This document shows, piece by piece, positions 1-6,450 of a stretch of 13,513 bases of DNA (positions are counted from its first letter, which is position 1; each line of letters begins with the position of its first letter). Location: contig JAKLQT010000219.1 of the NCBI GenBank assembly GCA_022013205.1, forward strand, positions 1 to 13,513, in the 5' to 3' direction. Under the pieces are notes generated by a model, which was given only the letters and a program-made list of their open reading frames with translations, was not told where the DNA came from and did no database searches. Source of the stretch: Candidatus Omnitrophota bacterium (GTDB lineage Bacteria; Omnitrophota; Gorgyraeia; B26-G9). Position numbers and translations under genes: made by a program.

Positions 1-1
1 C

Positions 2-115
2 GGCAAATCTGCGTTGTGTTTTTGGCGCTTCAGAAACTCTCCCCGCCAGAATGCGGCGGGGCTCAGACAGTCTTCGCGCCCAAAAGGGTACCCAAAAACA
101 TAACACAGATTTGCC
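2..115. repeat. 114-bp imperfect palindromic element
   Basis: Positions 2-25 and 92-115 are 24-base inverted repeats matching at 22 positions. One of the two mismatches would be a G-U wobble in RNA. Inside lies a second GC-rich stem, CCCCGCC at 41-47 against GGCGGGG at 55-61. No reading frame fits. It may be a REP/MITE-like element or a structured RNA. It lies at the window edge, so its left border may be incomplete, and it abuts the 69-bp direct repeat that begins at 116. Confidence 0.6.
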
Positions 116-184
116 TAAATTTGTGAGTGCGCTTAAAAATTCCCCCATAATCTTTATCCGAAGTCTACACTAAATAAGAAAGAG
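116..184. repeat. 69-bp direct repeat, left copy
   Basis: This matches 12223-12291 at 67 of 69 positions (differences in TCCG/TTCG and TCTA/TCCA). The flanking sequence on both sides differs between copies. The two copies are 12,107 bp apart and bracket the whole efflux, VIT-vWA and EF-hand region. No gene, tRNA or integrase is seen next to this copy, so it could be an attachment site, a dispersed genomic repeat, or a duplicated regulatory segment. Confidence 0.85.
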
Positions 185-244
185 CCTAAAAAACTTCATC
201 AAAACAGCTATGACTATAGCTTCTTTCTCTTGAACGCGATATCA

Positions 245-273
245 TTGACAAAGTTGCTTTTTGGCTATATAAT
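245..273 (+). promoter_or_regulatory. Consensus sigma70 promoter of the efflux operon
   Basis: A perfect TTGACA box (245-250) and a perfect TATAAT box (268-273) are separated by exactly 17 bp. Transcription would start near 280, leaving a leader of about 20 nt before the ATG at 301. A promoter this strong normally needs repression, which fits the palindrome overlapping its 3' end. Confidence 0.85.
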
Positions 274-287
274 GCACATATGTGCAT
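272..287. promoter_or_regulatory. Perfect 16-bp palindromic operator candidate
   Basis: ATGCACATATGTGCAT reads identically on both strands. It overlaps the last two bases of the -10 box and covers the expected transcription start, where a bound dimer would block RNA polymerase. The first gene of the operon encodes a helix-turn-helix protein, so autoregulation by that protein is the simplest inference. A metal-responsive regulator encoded elsewhere is also possible. Confidence 0.65.
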
Positions 288-292
288 AGGAG
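288..292 (+). promoter_or_regulatory. RBS that selects the ATG at 301
   Basis: AGGAG lies 8 nt before the ATG at 301. The earlier in-frame ATG at 280 sits at the predicted transcription start inside the operator, with no Shine-Dalgarno before it, so 301 is preferred. Confidence 0.75.
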
Positions 293-300
293 TCGTATTA

Positions 301-606
301 ATGAAAGCAAGAAAAACAAGGTGGATAAAATGTGAACCGGGAGAGCGGTGCTTTCGTCCCCAGTGTAATTCCTCGAAACAATTAGACGGGGTGGTAATGA
401 GCATTGATGAGTTTGAAGCCATAAGGCTTTCTCATTTAGAAGGATTAACTCAGGAACAGGTTTCAAAAAAAATGAAGGTACATCGTTCGACCATATCACG
501 CATTTTAGAATCAGCCCATAAAAAGATAGCCGATGCACTGGTGAATATCAAGGCCATAAAGATAGAGGGCGGCTGCTGTAAAATTGTGGGAGAGAAGAAA
601 GCATGA
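301..606 (+). CDS. DUF134 family HTH DNA-binding protein (COG1342-like)
   Basis: A small predicted DNA-binding protein of 101 residues from the ATG at 301. Its opening (W8, then CEPGERCFRP at 11-20), followed by LDGVVMSIDEFEAIRL, is typical of the DUF134/COG1342 family, whose biochemical role is poorly defined. A sigma70 region-4-like helix-turn-helix spans about 49-80 (LTQEQVSKKM, then VHRSTISRIL). Cysteines at 11, 17, 22 and the pair at 92-93 could coordinate a metal or arsenite; this is inference. It is the first gene behind a consensus promoter with an overlapping palindrome, so it is a good candidate for the operon's own regulator. No ArsR-type repressor is seen in the window. The permease gene starts 43 nt after its stop. 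The family call is firm; the sensing role is not. Confidence 0.85.
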   Translation: MKARKTRWIKCEPGERCFRPQCNSSKQLDGVVMSIDEFEAIRLSHLEGLTQEQVSKKMKVHRSTISRILESAHKKIADALVNIKAIKIEGGCCKIVGEKKA

Positions 607-649
607 ACCTATCCCTTCCTAAGAGGGGTATGGAGAAGGGAAGAGCGGA

Positions 650-1816
650 GTGAAAGAAAAAAATAAAATTTTACTGATGAGCATTGCTTTTTTGGGGTGC
701 TTTTATCTTCCGGTTGAATTATTGCCGTTTAGGAATCCTTTTTTTGAATCCCTTGCTTTAGTCCGCTGGTACGCTAGAGAGCATGTTTTGCTTTGCCTTA
801 TCCCTGCTTTTTTTATTGCCGGTGCGATCTCAGTATTTGTTTCTCAGGCATCAGTAATCAAGTATTTTGGGGCAAACGCGAATAAGTTTCTTGCCTATAC
901 AGTGGCATCAGTTTCAGGCACAATACTGGCGGTCTGTTCCTGTACGGTTTTACCTCTTTTTTCCGGTATTTACAAAAGAGGCGCGGGATTGGGGCCGGCT
1001 ACGGCATTTCTTTATTCCGGGCCGGCAATTAATGTATTAGCGATTATTATGACTGCCCGCATACTTGGTTGGGAGCTTGGCCTTGCCAGAGCAGTGGGGG
1101 CAGTGTTTTTTAGTGTGCTCATCGGGCTTATGATGCATTTGATATTTATTAAAGAAGAGCGGGTAAGGAAGACCGAAGGTGACTTAGTAGCCGGTATTGT
1201 AAAAGAATCAAGAACATTATTTCAGAATGCTGTCTACTTTGCCTCTATGGTTGGTTTTTTGGTTTTTGCTAACTGGGCAAGGCCTCAAAGCCAGGACAGC
1301 GGGCTATGGGCTTATATCTTCGCGGTAAAGTGGTATTTAGCCTTAGGATTTATTGGTATAACCGGCATTATGCTCTTTAAGTGGTTTAGCAAGGATGAAA
1401 TTAAGGACTGGACGCAAAGCGCATGGACTTTTGCCAAGCAGATCATGCCGTTACTTCTCTTTGGTGTTCTGATCGCGGGCTTTTTACTTGGCCGGCCGGA
1501 TCAGGAGGGGTTGATTCCGTCATGGATGATTGCCAAGGCTGTAGGGGGGAATTCATTATTGGCTAATTTCTTCGCGGCGATTGTGGGAGCCTTTATGTAT
1601 TTTGCTACGCTTACTGAGGTGCCGATTTTACAAGGGCTTATCGGCGCGGGTATGGGTAAGGGGCCGGCGCTGGCACTGCTTTTAGCCGGCCCGGCATTAA
1701 GCCTGCCGAGTATGCTGGTTATTCGCGGCGTTTTAGGTACAAAGAAAACAGTGGCCTATGTGAGCCTTGTTATAATTATGGCGACAATCAGCGGAATCAT
1801 ATTCGGCGCGAGATAG
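650..1816 (+). CDS. Permease, COG0701/DUF318 (ArsP-like)
   Basis: A polytopic inner-membrane permease of 388 residues starting at GTG 650; an in-frame ATG at 677 (residue 10) is the alternative. About eight or more hydrophobic segments are visible, in two halves around a hydrophilic loop near 155-190. The first half has the family signature CSCTVLPLF at 96-104, with Cys96 and Cys98, then G-rich LGPATAFLYSGPAINVLAI. The second half carries the related block ATLTEVPILQGLIGAG and a GPALALLLAGPALSLPS stretch without the cysteines. In this superfamily ArsP exports trivalent methyl and aromatic arsenicals; other members are linked to Cu/Zn efflux or have unknown cargo. The ACR3 and ArsG-type neighbours favour an arsenical substrate. 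The ribosome-binding site is weak (GGGAAGAG). The fold is certain and the substrate inferred. Confidence 0.85.
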   Translation: MKEKNKILLMSIAFLGCFYLPVELLPFRNPFFESLALVRWYAREHVLLCLIPAFFIAGAISVFVSQASVIKYFGANANKFLAYTVASVSGTILAVCSCTVLPLFSGIYKRGAGLGPATAFLYSGPAINVLAIIMTARILGWELGLARAVGAVFFSVLIGLMMHLIFIKEERVRKTEGDLVAGIVKESRTLFQNAVYFASMVGFLVFANWARPQSQDSGLWAYIFAVKWYLALGFIGITGIMLFKWFSKDEIKDWTQSAWTFAKQIMPLLLFGVLIAGFLLGRPDQEGLIPSWMIAKAVGGNSLLANFFAAIVGAFMYFATLTEVPILQGLIGAGMGKGPALALLLAGPALSLPSMLVIRGVLGTKKTVAYVSLVIIMATISGIIFGAR

Positions 1817-1851
1817 TGTCAAGTAAAGCATGAAGGGGTATGAAAGAATTA

Positions 1852-2125
1852 ACCACAGAGCACACAGAGGGCACAGAGGGAAGAAATAATATATATTTAA
1901 ACCGCGAAAGGCACGAAAATAAGATTAACTATATGCTGTTTCGACAAGGTCGAAAGCTCATTTTACCAATTCATTGCCAATCAGAAAAACAAGTTTTCCT
2001 GTTGCCCTGAATTTTAAAATGAGATGGCAGACAATGCCATTTACAGCATTTAGTTAACAATCAAGATAGGTGATTTTTAATTGCTGTTATGTGTTTTCTC
2101 TGTGGAACTCTGTGTGCTCTGTGGT
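1852..2125. mobile_element. MITE-like nested palindrome with 18-bp terminal inverted repeats
   Basis: ACCACAGAGCACACAGAG at 1852-1869 is perfectly inverted at 2108-2125, and a second CACAGAG/CTCTGTG pair lies just inside (1872-1878 and 2098-2104). Nested further in are TTAACTATATGCTGT (1925-1939) against 2043-2057 (14 of 15), the hairpin TTTCGAC/GTCGAAA (1939-1955), and CTCATTTTA (1957-1965) against 2015-2023. There is no ORF. Such CACAGAG-rich tracts recur as intergenic repeats in many environmental bacteria (general recollection). It fills the 332-bp gap between permease and thioredoxin genes and could act as an RNA hairpin altering expression of the downstream half of the operon. Confidence 0.75.
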
Positions 2126-2148
2126 GAATATTTGATGGGAGGGGTAAA

Positions 2149-2382
2149 ATGAAGATAGAAATTCTCGGTATGGGGTGTCATAAGTGCAAAATGCTTTATG
2201 AAAATGCCCAAAGGGCTGTTAAAGAAGCAGGGATAGAAGCAGAAGTTGTTAAGGTTGAGGACATGGATAAAATAACCGGCTATGGAGTTATGTTAACTCC
2301 GGCTTTAGTTATTAATGGGCAAGTAAAGGCCGCGGGAAAAACAGCAACATCAGAGGAGATAAAAAAATGGTTAAAAGGATAA
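2149..2382 (+). CDS. Thioredoxin-family protein (MTH895/TM0996-like, redox-active disulfide)
   Basis: A 77-residue minimal thioredoxin/glutaredoxin-fold protein with no signal peptide, so cytoplasmic. The active site is GCHKC with Cys10 and Cys13 right after the first beta strand, and LTP at 49-51 supplies the expected cis-proline. The length matches the MTH895/TM0996 (redox-active disulfide protein 2) subfamily. Members are often encoded beside COG0701 permeases and arsenic genes, where they may reduce or shuttle thiol-bound metalloids; the exact role is unproven. GGGAGGGG lies just upstream of the ATG. Its 3' end overlaps the next gene by 16 nt, which suggests translational coupling. The family call is strong. 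Confidence 0.9.
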   Translation: MKIEILGMGCHKCKMLYENAQRAVKEAGIEAEVVKVEDMDKITGYGVMLTPALVINGQVKAAGKTATSEEIKKWLKG

Positions 2383-2800
2383 TAATTGTTCTGCTTATGT
2401 TTATAGCGTTTTTCAGCCTGAGCCAAACGCTATTGCCAAAGATAACGCGCTTGAAGAAAACGCTCAGGTTATTGCTTACTATTTTCACGGAGATTTCCGT
2501 TGTGTTACCTGCCGCAATCTAGAACAGTACGCGAAAGAAGCGATTGAAACCAACTTCAAGAAGGACTTAAGTGAGGGCAAGCTTGTTTTTAAAGCTGTAA
2601 ACGTCCAGACGCGTGAAAACGAGCATTTTGTGAACGATTACCAGCTTTATTCAAAATCTTTAATCTTGTCATTAACAAAAGACGGCAAAGAGATAAGGTA
2701 TAAAAACCTTAGCAAAATATGGGAGTATGTAGGAAACAAGGAAAGGTATATTAACTATGTAAGAGACGAAATCACTGCTTTTCTTAAGGAGAAAAAATGA
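2367..2800 (+). pseudogene. Secreted thioredoxin-like CxxC protein, split by a -1 frameshift
   Basis: Frame 0 from the ATG at 2367 (AGGAG at 2354-2358) encodes a convincing signal peptide, MVKRIIIVLLMFIAFF, then degenerates and stops at 2522. The -1 frame has no start but is open from 2375 to the stop at 2798-2800. It encodes NAIAKDNALEENAQVIAYYF followed by HGDFRCVTCRN and about 90 more residues of good coding quality. Adding one T to the T5 run at 2409-2413 gives a single 144-residue exported protein with an AIA cleavage site near 22-24 and a CVTC active site at 46-49. It overlaps the preceding gene by 16 nt and the ArsG-like gene by 4 nt (ATGA), a tight operon position. Options are a real frameshift mutation, a homopolymer assembly error, or programmed frameshifting. 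Small exported thioredoxin-like proteins are common next to ArsG-type permeases. Confidence 0.8.
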
Positions 2801-3492
2801 TTGAAGCCCTGTTTGTCTTTGGAACTGCTCTTTGGCTTGGCGTGCTTACTTCTATAAGCCCATGTCCTTTAGCGGCAAATATCGCGGCGGTTTCTTTTCT
2901 TTCAAAGAAGATTAATCACCCCAAAGCAGTGCTTTTTGCGGGTATAACGTATACTTTCGGAAGAATGATCGCATACTCTGTCTTAGGGGTAATTATTATT
3001 ACATCTCTTGTAAGCATTCCTTTCATGGCGAATTTTCTCCAGAAGTATATGAATAAGATTTTAGGCCCTATTCTTGTTTTTGTCGGATTATTTTTGCTTG
3101 ATATAATGCGCTTTAATTTTTCAGGGTTCTCTATTTCAAAGCAAAAACAGGAATCTTTAGCTGAGGCGGGCCTGAAAGGGTCTTTTGCCCTAGGGTTTCT
3201 GTTTGCGCTCGCGTTTTGTCCGATATCCGCGGCGCTTTTTTTTGGAAGCTTAATACCGTTATCTTTAAATAATAATTTTGGAATTGTATTGCCTTTTATC
3301 TATGGGATAGGCACAGGTTTGCCTGTATTGGTTTTTTCTTTTGGAATCGCTTTTGGGGTTTCTACGCTGTCGATTTGGTTTAATAAAATGGCAGCTCTTG
3401 AAAAGTATACGAGAAAAATAACAGGCATTATATTTATAGCGGCAGGCTTATATTTTATCTGGGCGCATATTGCCGGCAGCCTGCGATCATAA
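2797..3492 (+). CDS. arsG: ArsG-family / CcdA-like permease (organoarsenical efflux)
   Basis: A 231-residue inner-membrane protein with about six hydrophobic segments and the DsbD/CcdA fold. Two pseudo-symmetric halves each carry a Cys-Pro motif: TSISPCPLAANIAA (Cys23) and AFCPISAALFFG (Cys141). In CcdA/DsbD this cysteine pair passes reducing equivalents across the membrane. In the related ArsG group, named for aromatic arsenical efflux, the neighbouring genes encode thioredoxin-like proteins, as here. AAGGAG lies 5 nt before the ATG, which overlaps the previous stop as ATGA, so translation is coupled. It could instead be a thiol-disulfide transporter feeding the exported CxxC protein. The fold is certain; the ArsG label rests on context and overall pattern. 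Confidence 0.82.
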   Translation: MIEALFVFGTALWLGVLTSISPCPLAANIAAVSFLSKKINHPKAVLFAGITYTFGRMIAYSVLGVIIITSLVSIPFMANFLQKYMNKILGPILVFVGLFLLDIMRFNFSGFSISKQKQESLAEAGLKGSFALGFLFALAFCPISAALFFGSLIPLSLNNNFGIVLPFIYGIGTGLPVLVFSFGIAFGVSTLSIWFNKMAALEKYTRKITGIIFIAAGLYFIWAHIAGSLRS

Positions 3493-3505
3493 ATAAGGAG
3501 CGTTT

Positions 3506-4585
3506 ATGGAACGGGTTATCTATGAAGAAAGAAAATTAAGCTTTTTTGAAAAATATTTAACATTATGGGTTATCGGTTGCATAGGATTTGGCATTGTAAT
3601 GGGTAAATTATTCCCCCAGATTGCTATAACCCTTGATAAATTCTCCATATATCAGGTGTCGATCCCGATCGCGGTTTGTCTTTTTTTTATGATGTATCCG
3701 ATCATGGTCAAGATAGATTTTGCCCAGGTGATCAAGGCCGGGAAAACTCCCAAGCCGGTTGTGCTCACATTATTTGTAAACTGGTGTATTAAGCCGTTCA
3801 CCATGCTGGCAATAGCCTGGCTTTTTTTGGGCGTATTGTTTAAAGGATGGCTTCCTGGTACGGAAATCATTAAAGGCGGTCAAGAGGTAGAGCTGTTCCG
3901 CTCCTATATTGCCGGTTGTATTTTGTTGGGTATTGCTCCTTGTACGGCAATGGTGCTTATCTGGGGGCATCTATCTCGGGGCAATGACGGCCATACCCTG
4001 GTCATGGTAGCGATCAATTCCCTTACCATGCTTTTTCTTTACGCGCCGTTAGGCGGATGGCTCCTGGGTGTAAATGAAATGCCGATTCCATGGCAGACCA
4101 TAGTGTTGTCGGTTGTGATATACGTGGGATTGCCTCTTCTTTTGGGGTATCAATCACGAAAATGGATAATCGCTAAAAAAGGGTTAAAGTGGTTTGAGGA
4201 GAAATTCCTGCATTATCTGACCCCTGTGTCAATAAGCGCGCTGCTTCTTACGCTTGTACTGCTTTTTTCTTTTAAAGGAGAGCTGATTATTAACCAGCCT
4301 CAGATTATTTTTCTGATTGCAATACCGCTTTTTGTGCAGACATGCCTTATTTTCGGTATAACATACGCTATAGCCGGATGGTTGAAATTGTCTTACCGGG
4401 ACGCCGCGCCTTCGGCGTTAATCGGAGCAAGCAACCATTTTGAGGTGGCCATAGCAACGTCTACGATACTTTTTGGATTATCATCCGGTGCTTCTCTTGC
4501 CGCTGTAGTGGGAGTTTTGATTGAAGTGCCGGTTATGCTGATGCTAGTGAGGGTTTGTCTAAAAACAAAAAAATGGTTTAAATAA
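3506..4585 (+). CDS. acr3: ACR3 family arsenite efflux transporter
   Basis: A 359-residue secondary transporter with about ten membrane segments that exports As(III) using the proton gradient. Diagnostic ACR3 features are visible: NWCIKPFTM near 92-100, LGIAPCTAMVLIWGHLSRG around 141-159 with the essential-type cysteine at 146, IGASNHFEVAIA, and the conserved glutamate in GVLIEVPVML (Glu340). Cys146 and Glu340 correspond to residues known to be needed for arsenite transport in characterised ACR3 proteins. AAGGAG at 3495-3500 sits 5 nt before the ATG, and the upstream stop is only 13 nt away, so it belongs to the same operon. The length is normal and no terminator hairpin is obvious after it. 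No arsenate reductase (arsC) is in the window, so As(V) reduction must be encoded elsewhere or be unnecessary in an anoxic habitat (inference). Confidence 0.95.
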   Translation: MERVIYEERKLSFFEKYLTLWVIGCIGFGIVMGKLFPQIAITLDKFSIYQVSIPIAVCLFFMMYPIMVKIDFAQVIKAGKTPKPVVLTLFVNWCIKPFTMLAIAWLFLGVLFKGWLPGTEIIKGGQEVELFRSYIAGCILLGIAPCTAMVLIWGHLSRGNDGHTLVMVAINSLTMLFLYAPLGGWLLGVNEMPIPWQTIVLSVVIYVGLPLLLGYQSRKWIIAKKGLKWFEEKFLHYLTPVSISALLLTLVLLFSFKGELIINQPQIIFLIAIPLFVQTCLIFGITYAIAGWLKLSYRDAAPSALIGASNHFEVAIATSTILFGLSSGASLAAVVGVLIEVPVMLMLVRVCLKTKKWFK

Positions 4586-4615
4586 TACAAGCTCTCATAT
4601 CCCACGCAGGGTACC

Positions 4616-4645
4616 TTGTCAAGACAATAGCATCTAGCGTATAAT
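4616..4645 (+). promoter_or_regulatory. Sigma70-type promoter before the first ECF sigma gene
   Basis: TTGTCA (4616-4621, five of six consensus bases) and a perfect TATAAT (4640-4645) are 18 bp apart. The -35 box lies in a small palindrome, TTGTC-AA-GACAA (4616-4627), which may be a repressor site. The leader to the ATG at 4717 would be about 65 nt. Confidence 0.6.
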
Positions 4646-4716
4646 AAGACACAGTGTATGAAATTGTGGGGTTATGGATTTCTAATTGCAAGGGTGGAAC
4701 TTTTTAAGAGGTAATT

Positions 4717-5307
4717 ATGTCTTATAATAAGGGAGAAGATGAGATACTGATAAAATCATTTTTATCCGGAGATAGAAAGTCTTTTGACGCCATTATAAAT
4801 AAATACAAGAATTTAGTATTTAATATAAGCATAAAGATGCTCGGCAACTATGAAGAGGCACTGGACATATCGCAGGATATTTTTATAAAACTATACGGTT
4901 CATTAAAAAATTTTAAGTTTGAGTCTCAATTCTCAACTTATCTTTATCGAATAACAATGAATTTTTGTAAAAACCGATTGATTTCATTGCACAGACGCAG
5001 AAAAAAAGAAACTTTTTCTTTGGATGATTCTATCGCGGCAGAGTCCGGAGGTATTAAACGTGAAGTTAAAAGCAACCGCCCAAATCCGAGACAGATTTTA
5101 GATGAAAAGGAATACAAGAACGTGATTTTACAGGCAGTAAATACTTTAAAAACAGAATATAAGCAGATCATAGTTTTAAAGGATATAGAAGGGTTAAAGT
5201 ATGAAGAGATTTCTGATGTTTTAAATATAGATTTAGGCACTGTTAGATCGAGGCTGCATCGGGCACGGTGTAGTCTTAGAATAAAATTAGAGGGTATATC
5301 GTTATGA
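4717..5307 (+). CDS. ECF RNA polymerase sigma factor (RpoE-like), module 1
   Basis: A 196-residue group IV sigma factor with region 2 at about 13-90 (NYEEALDISQDIFIKLY at 44-60, then FSTYLYRITMNFCKNRL) and region 4 at about 134-187. Region 4 ends in the helix-turn-helix YEEISDVLNIDLGTVRSRLH. A linker of about 40 residues with Ser/Arg/Asn joins them, and the length is normal. It recognises ECF promoters and should be held inactive by the anti-sigma factor encoded next. The stop overlaps that gene's start as ATGA, coupling synthesis of the pair. AAGAGG lies 6 nt before the ATG. A GGAAC box 16 nt upstream of the start is discussed in the findings. The likely target is the promoter at 6362-6390 ahead of the VIT-vWA gene. 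Confidence 0.95.
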   Translation: MSYNKGEDEILIKSFLSGDRKSFDAIINKYKNLVFNISIKMLGNYEEALDISQDIFIKLYGSLKNFKFESQFSTYLYRITMNFCKNRLISLHRRRKKETFSLDDSIAAESGGIKREVKSNRPNPRQILDEKEYKNVILQAVNTLKTEYKQIIVLKDIEGLKYEEISDVLNIDLGTVRSRLHRARCSLRIKLEGISL

Positions 5308-6293
5308 ACGCTCATGATTGTAAACATATTCAGTCTTTGTTTTCCGGTTACATTGATGCGGAGCTTAATGCTCAGCAGCGGCAAGAGGTTAAAGAACATA
5401 TCGAAAGCTGTACTGCATGCAAAAAAGAGTTTGAAGCCTTTAACTTGATGGCCAAGATGCTGCATTCAATGGAAAAGATTGATGCGCCGGCTGATTTTAC
5501 GGAAAAAGTTAATCAGCGCATAGATGATAAAAAATCAGTAGATAGCTTTTTGAAAAATCTGGTAAGAGATCAAAGGTTCAAAGTTCCTTTAACCATATCT
5601 GCTGCAATCCTGCTGTTTGTTTGCGTGCGTTCATTTTATCCGGAGATTTTATCTTATAAATCCGATCAAGGACAAATTAGAGGGGTTAAATCAGATAAAG
5701 CTGAAATACCTGTTGAACTGGCAAAGGCAAAATTGCCTTTACCGGTTTCTGATATTAGGATTAAATCAGAAAGTGACGTGTTCTTGGATAAGAATGTTCC
5801 TAAATCTAGAATATTAACAGAGCAAAGATATTCTGAAGATGAAAAAGTAATAGCTGATACCGAAAGAAAATTAGCTTCTGTTGAATCAGCTTCGAAAATG
5901 CAGAAGGCTTTGCGTGTTAATGGATATAACGCGTCAATAGGGGATTCTGAGGCTAAAGATCTTTTATTAGATGCAGTAGAAGAGAAAATTAATGCTGTAA
6001 CAGATAGATTATATATTTTAAAAATTAAAAGCCTGAATATAGATAAAACCAGAGCAGAAATAATAGGTTACATCAATACAGCAGGTATAGAACAAGATAT
6101 TAGCTTAGCGGATGCAGTAGAAAGAGCAGAAGAAAAGGCCTATAGTCTGATCATAAGCATTACCAGTAAGCAATTGACTGATTTAATAGCAGTTTTAAAT
6201 CAGCAGCAAGCAGAGATTTCTTCTATTCCTGATGTAACCGGTTCTTCTGGCGAACCTTTCTTAATACGCATTGAGATTGATGAAAAGAAGTAG
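5304..6293 (+). CDS. Zinc-finger (zf-HC2) transmembrane anti-sigma factor, module 1
   Basis: A 329-residue single-pass membrane protein. The N-terminal zinc-binding anti-sigma domain shows HIESCTAC (His32, Cys36, Cys39; Cys6 may be the fourth ligand), the hallmark of ZAS anti-sigma factors. A membrane segment spans about 93-112, followed by a periplasmic part of about 215 residues. That part has a charged low-complexity stretch (115-200) and then a folded-looking domain (about 205-329) that I do not recognise by name. It should sequester the sigma factor encoded just upstream until an envelope signal triggers release, usually by proteolysis in this family. The start is fixed by the ATGA overlap. 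The large periplasmic domain suggests direct sensing or binding of a partner, perhaps the exported VIT-vWA protein encoded next (inference). Confidence 0.9.
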   Translation: MNAHDCKHIQSLFSGYIDAELNAQQRQEVKEHIESCTACKKEFEAFNLMAKMLHSMEKIDAPADFTEKVNQRIDDKKSVDSFLKNLVRDQRFKVPLTISAAILLFVCVRSFYPEILSYKSDQGQIRGVKSDKAEIPVELAKAKLPLPVSDIRIKSESDVFLDKNVPKSRILTEQRYSEDEKVIADTERKLASVESASKMQKALRVNGYNASIGDSEAKDLLLDAVEEKINAVTDRLYILKIKSLNIDKTRAEIIGYINTAGIEQDISLADAVERAEEKAYSLIISITSKQLTDLIAVLNQQQAEISSIPDVTGSSGEPFLIRIEIDEKK

Positions 6294-6361
6294 TTCCTCA
6301 TATTCATAACTCATTATTTTCCAATGTATTCCGTTTGACTTCTCTAAAAATACCGATTTTT

Positions 6362-6390
6362 GGAACAAAGCCTTCGTTTTTGTTGTCTAA
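6362..6390 (+). promoter_or_regulatory. ECF-sigma promoter of the VIT-vWA gene
   Basis: GGAAC (6362-6366) and GTCTAA (6385-6390) are 18 bp apart, matching the usual GGAAC/GTCTAA-type ECF promoter. Transcription would start about 50 nt before the ATG at 6451. The site directly follows an ECF sigma / anti-sigma pair, the classic target arrangement. Confidence 0.75.
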
Positions 6391-6437
6391 TTTGTTGTAA
6401 GTAAAAAAATGCCGGCAAGTGTTAAAGGACAATGGAA

Positions 6438-6446
6438 AAAGGAGGG
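6438..6446 (+). promoter_or_regulatory. Strong RBS choosing the ATG at 6451
   Basis: AAAGGAGGG ends 4 nt before the ATG at 6451. The in-frame ATG at 6409 would add 14 hydrophilic residues ahead of a clear signal peptide and has no Shine-Dalgarno, so 6451 is preferred. Confidence 0.85.
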
Positions 6447-6450
6447 TGAA

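Noticed and set aside
206..231. Terminator: AGCTAT-GACT-ATAGCT followed by TCTTTCTCTT
   Set aside because: The stem is only 6 bp, AT-rich, with an interrupted T tract and no gene before it.
280..300. ATG at 280 as start of the DUF134 gene
   Set aside because: It sits at the expected transcription start inside the palindrome, without ribosome-binding site, and adds residues not typical of the family.
4944..5465. 173-residue open frame on the minus strand
   Set aside because: It lies opposite the well-supported ECF sigma and anti-sigma genes, shows no domain, and its sequence mirrors the coding constraint of the + strand.
5617..5817. 66-residue + strand ORF
   Set aside because: It is out of frame inside the anti-sigma gene, with no ribosome-binding site.
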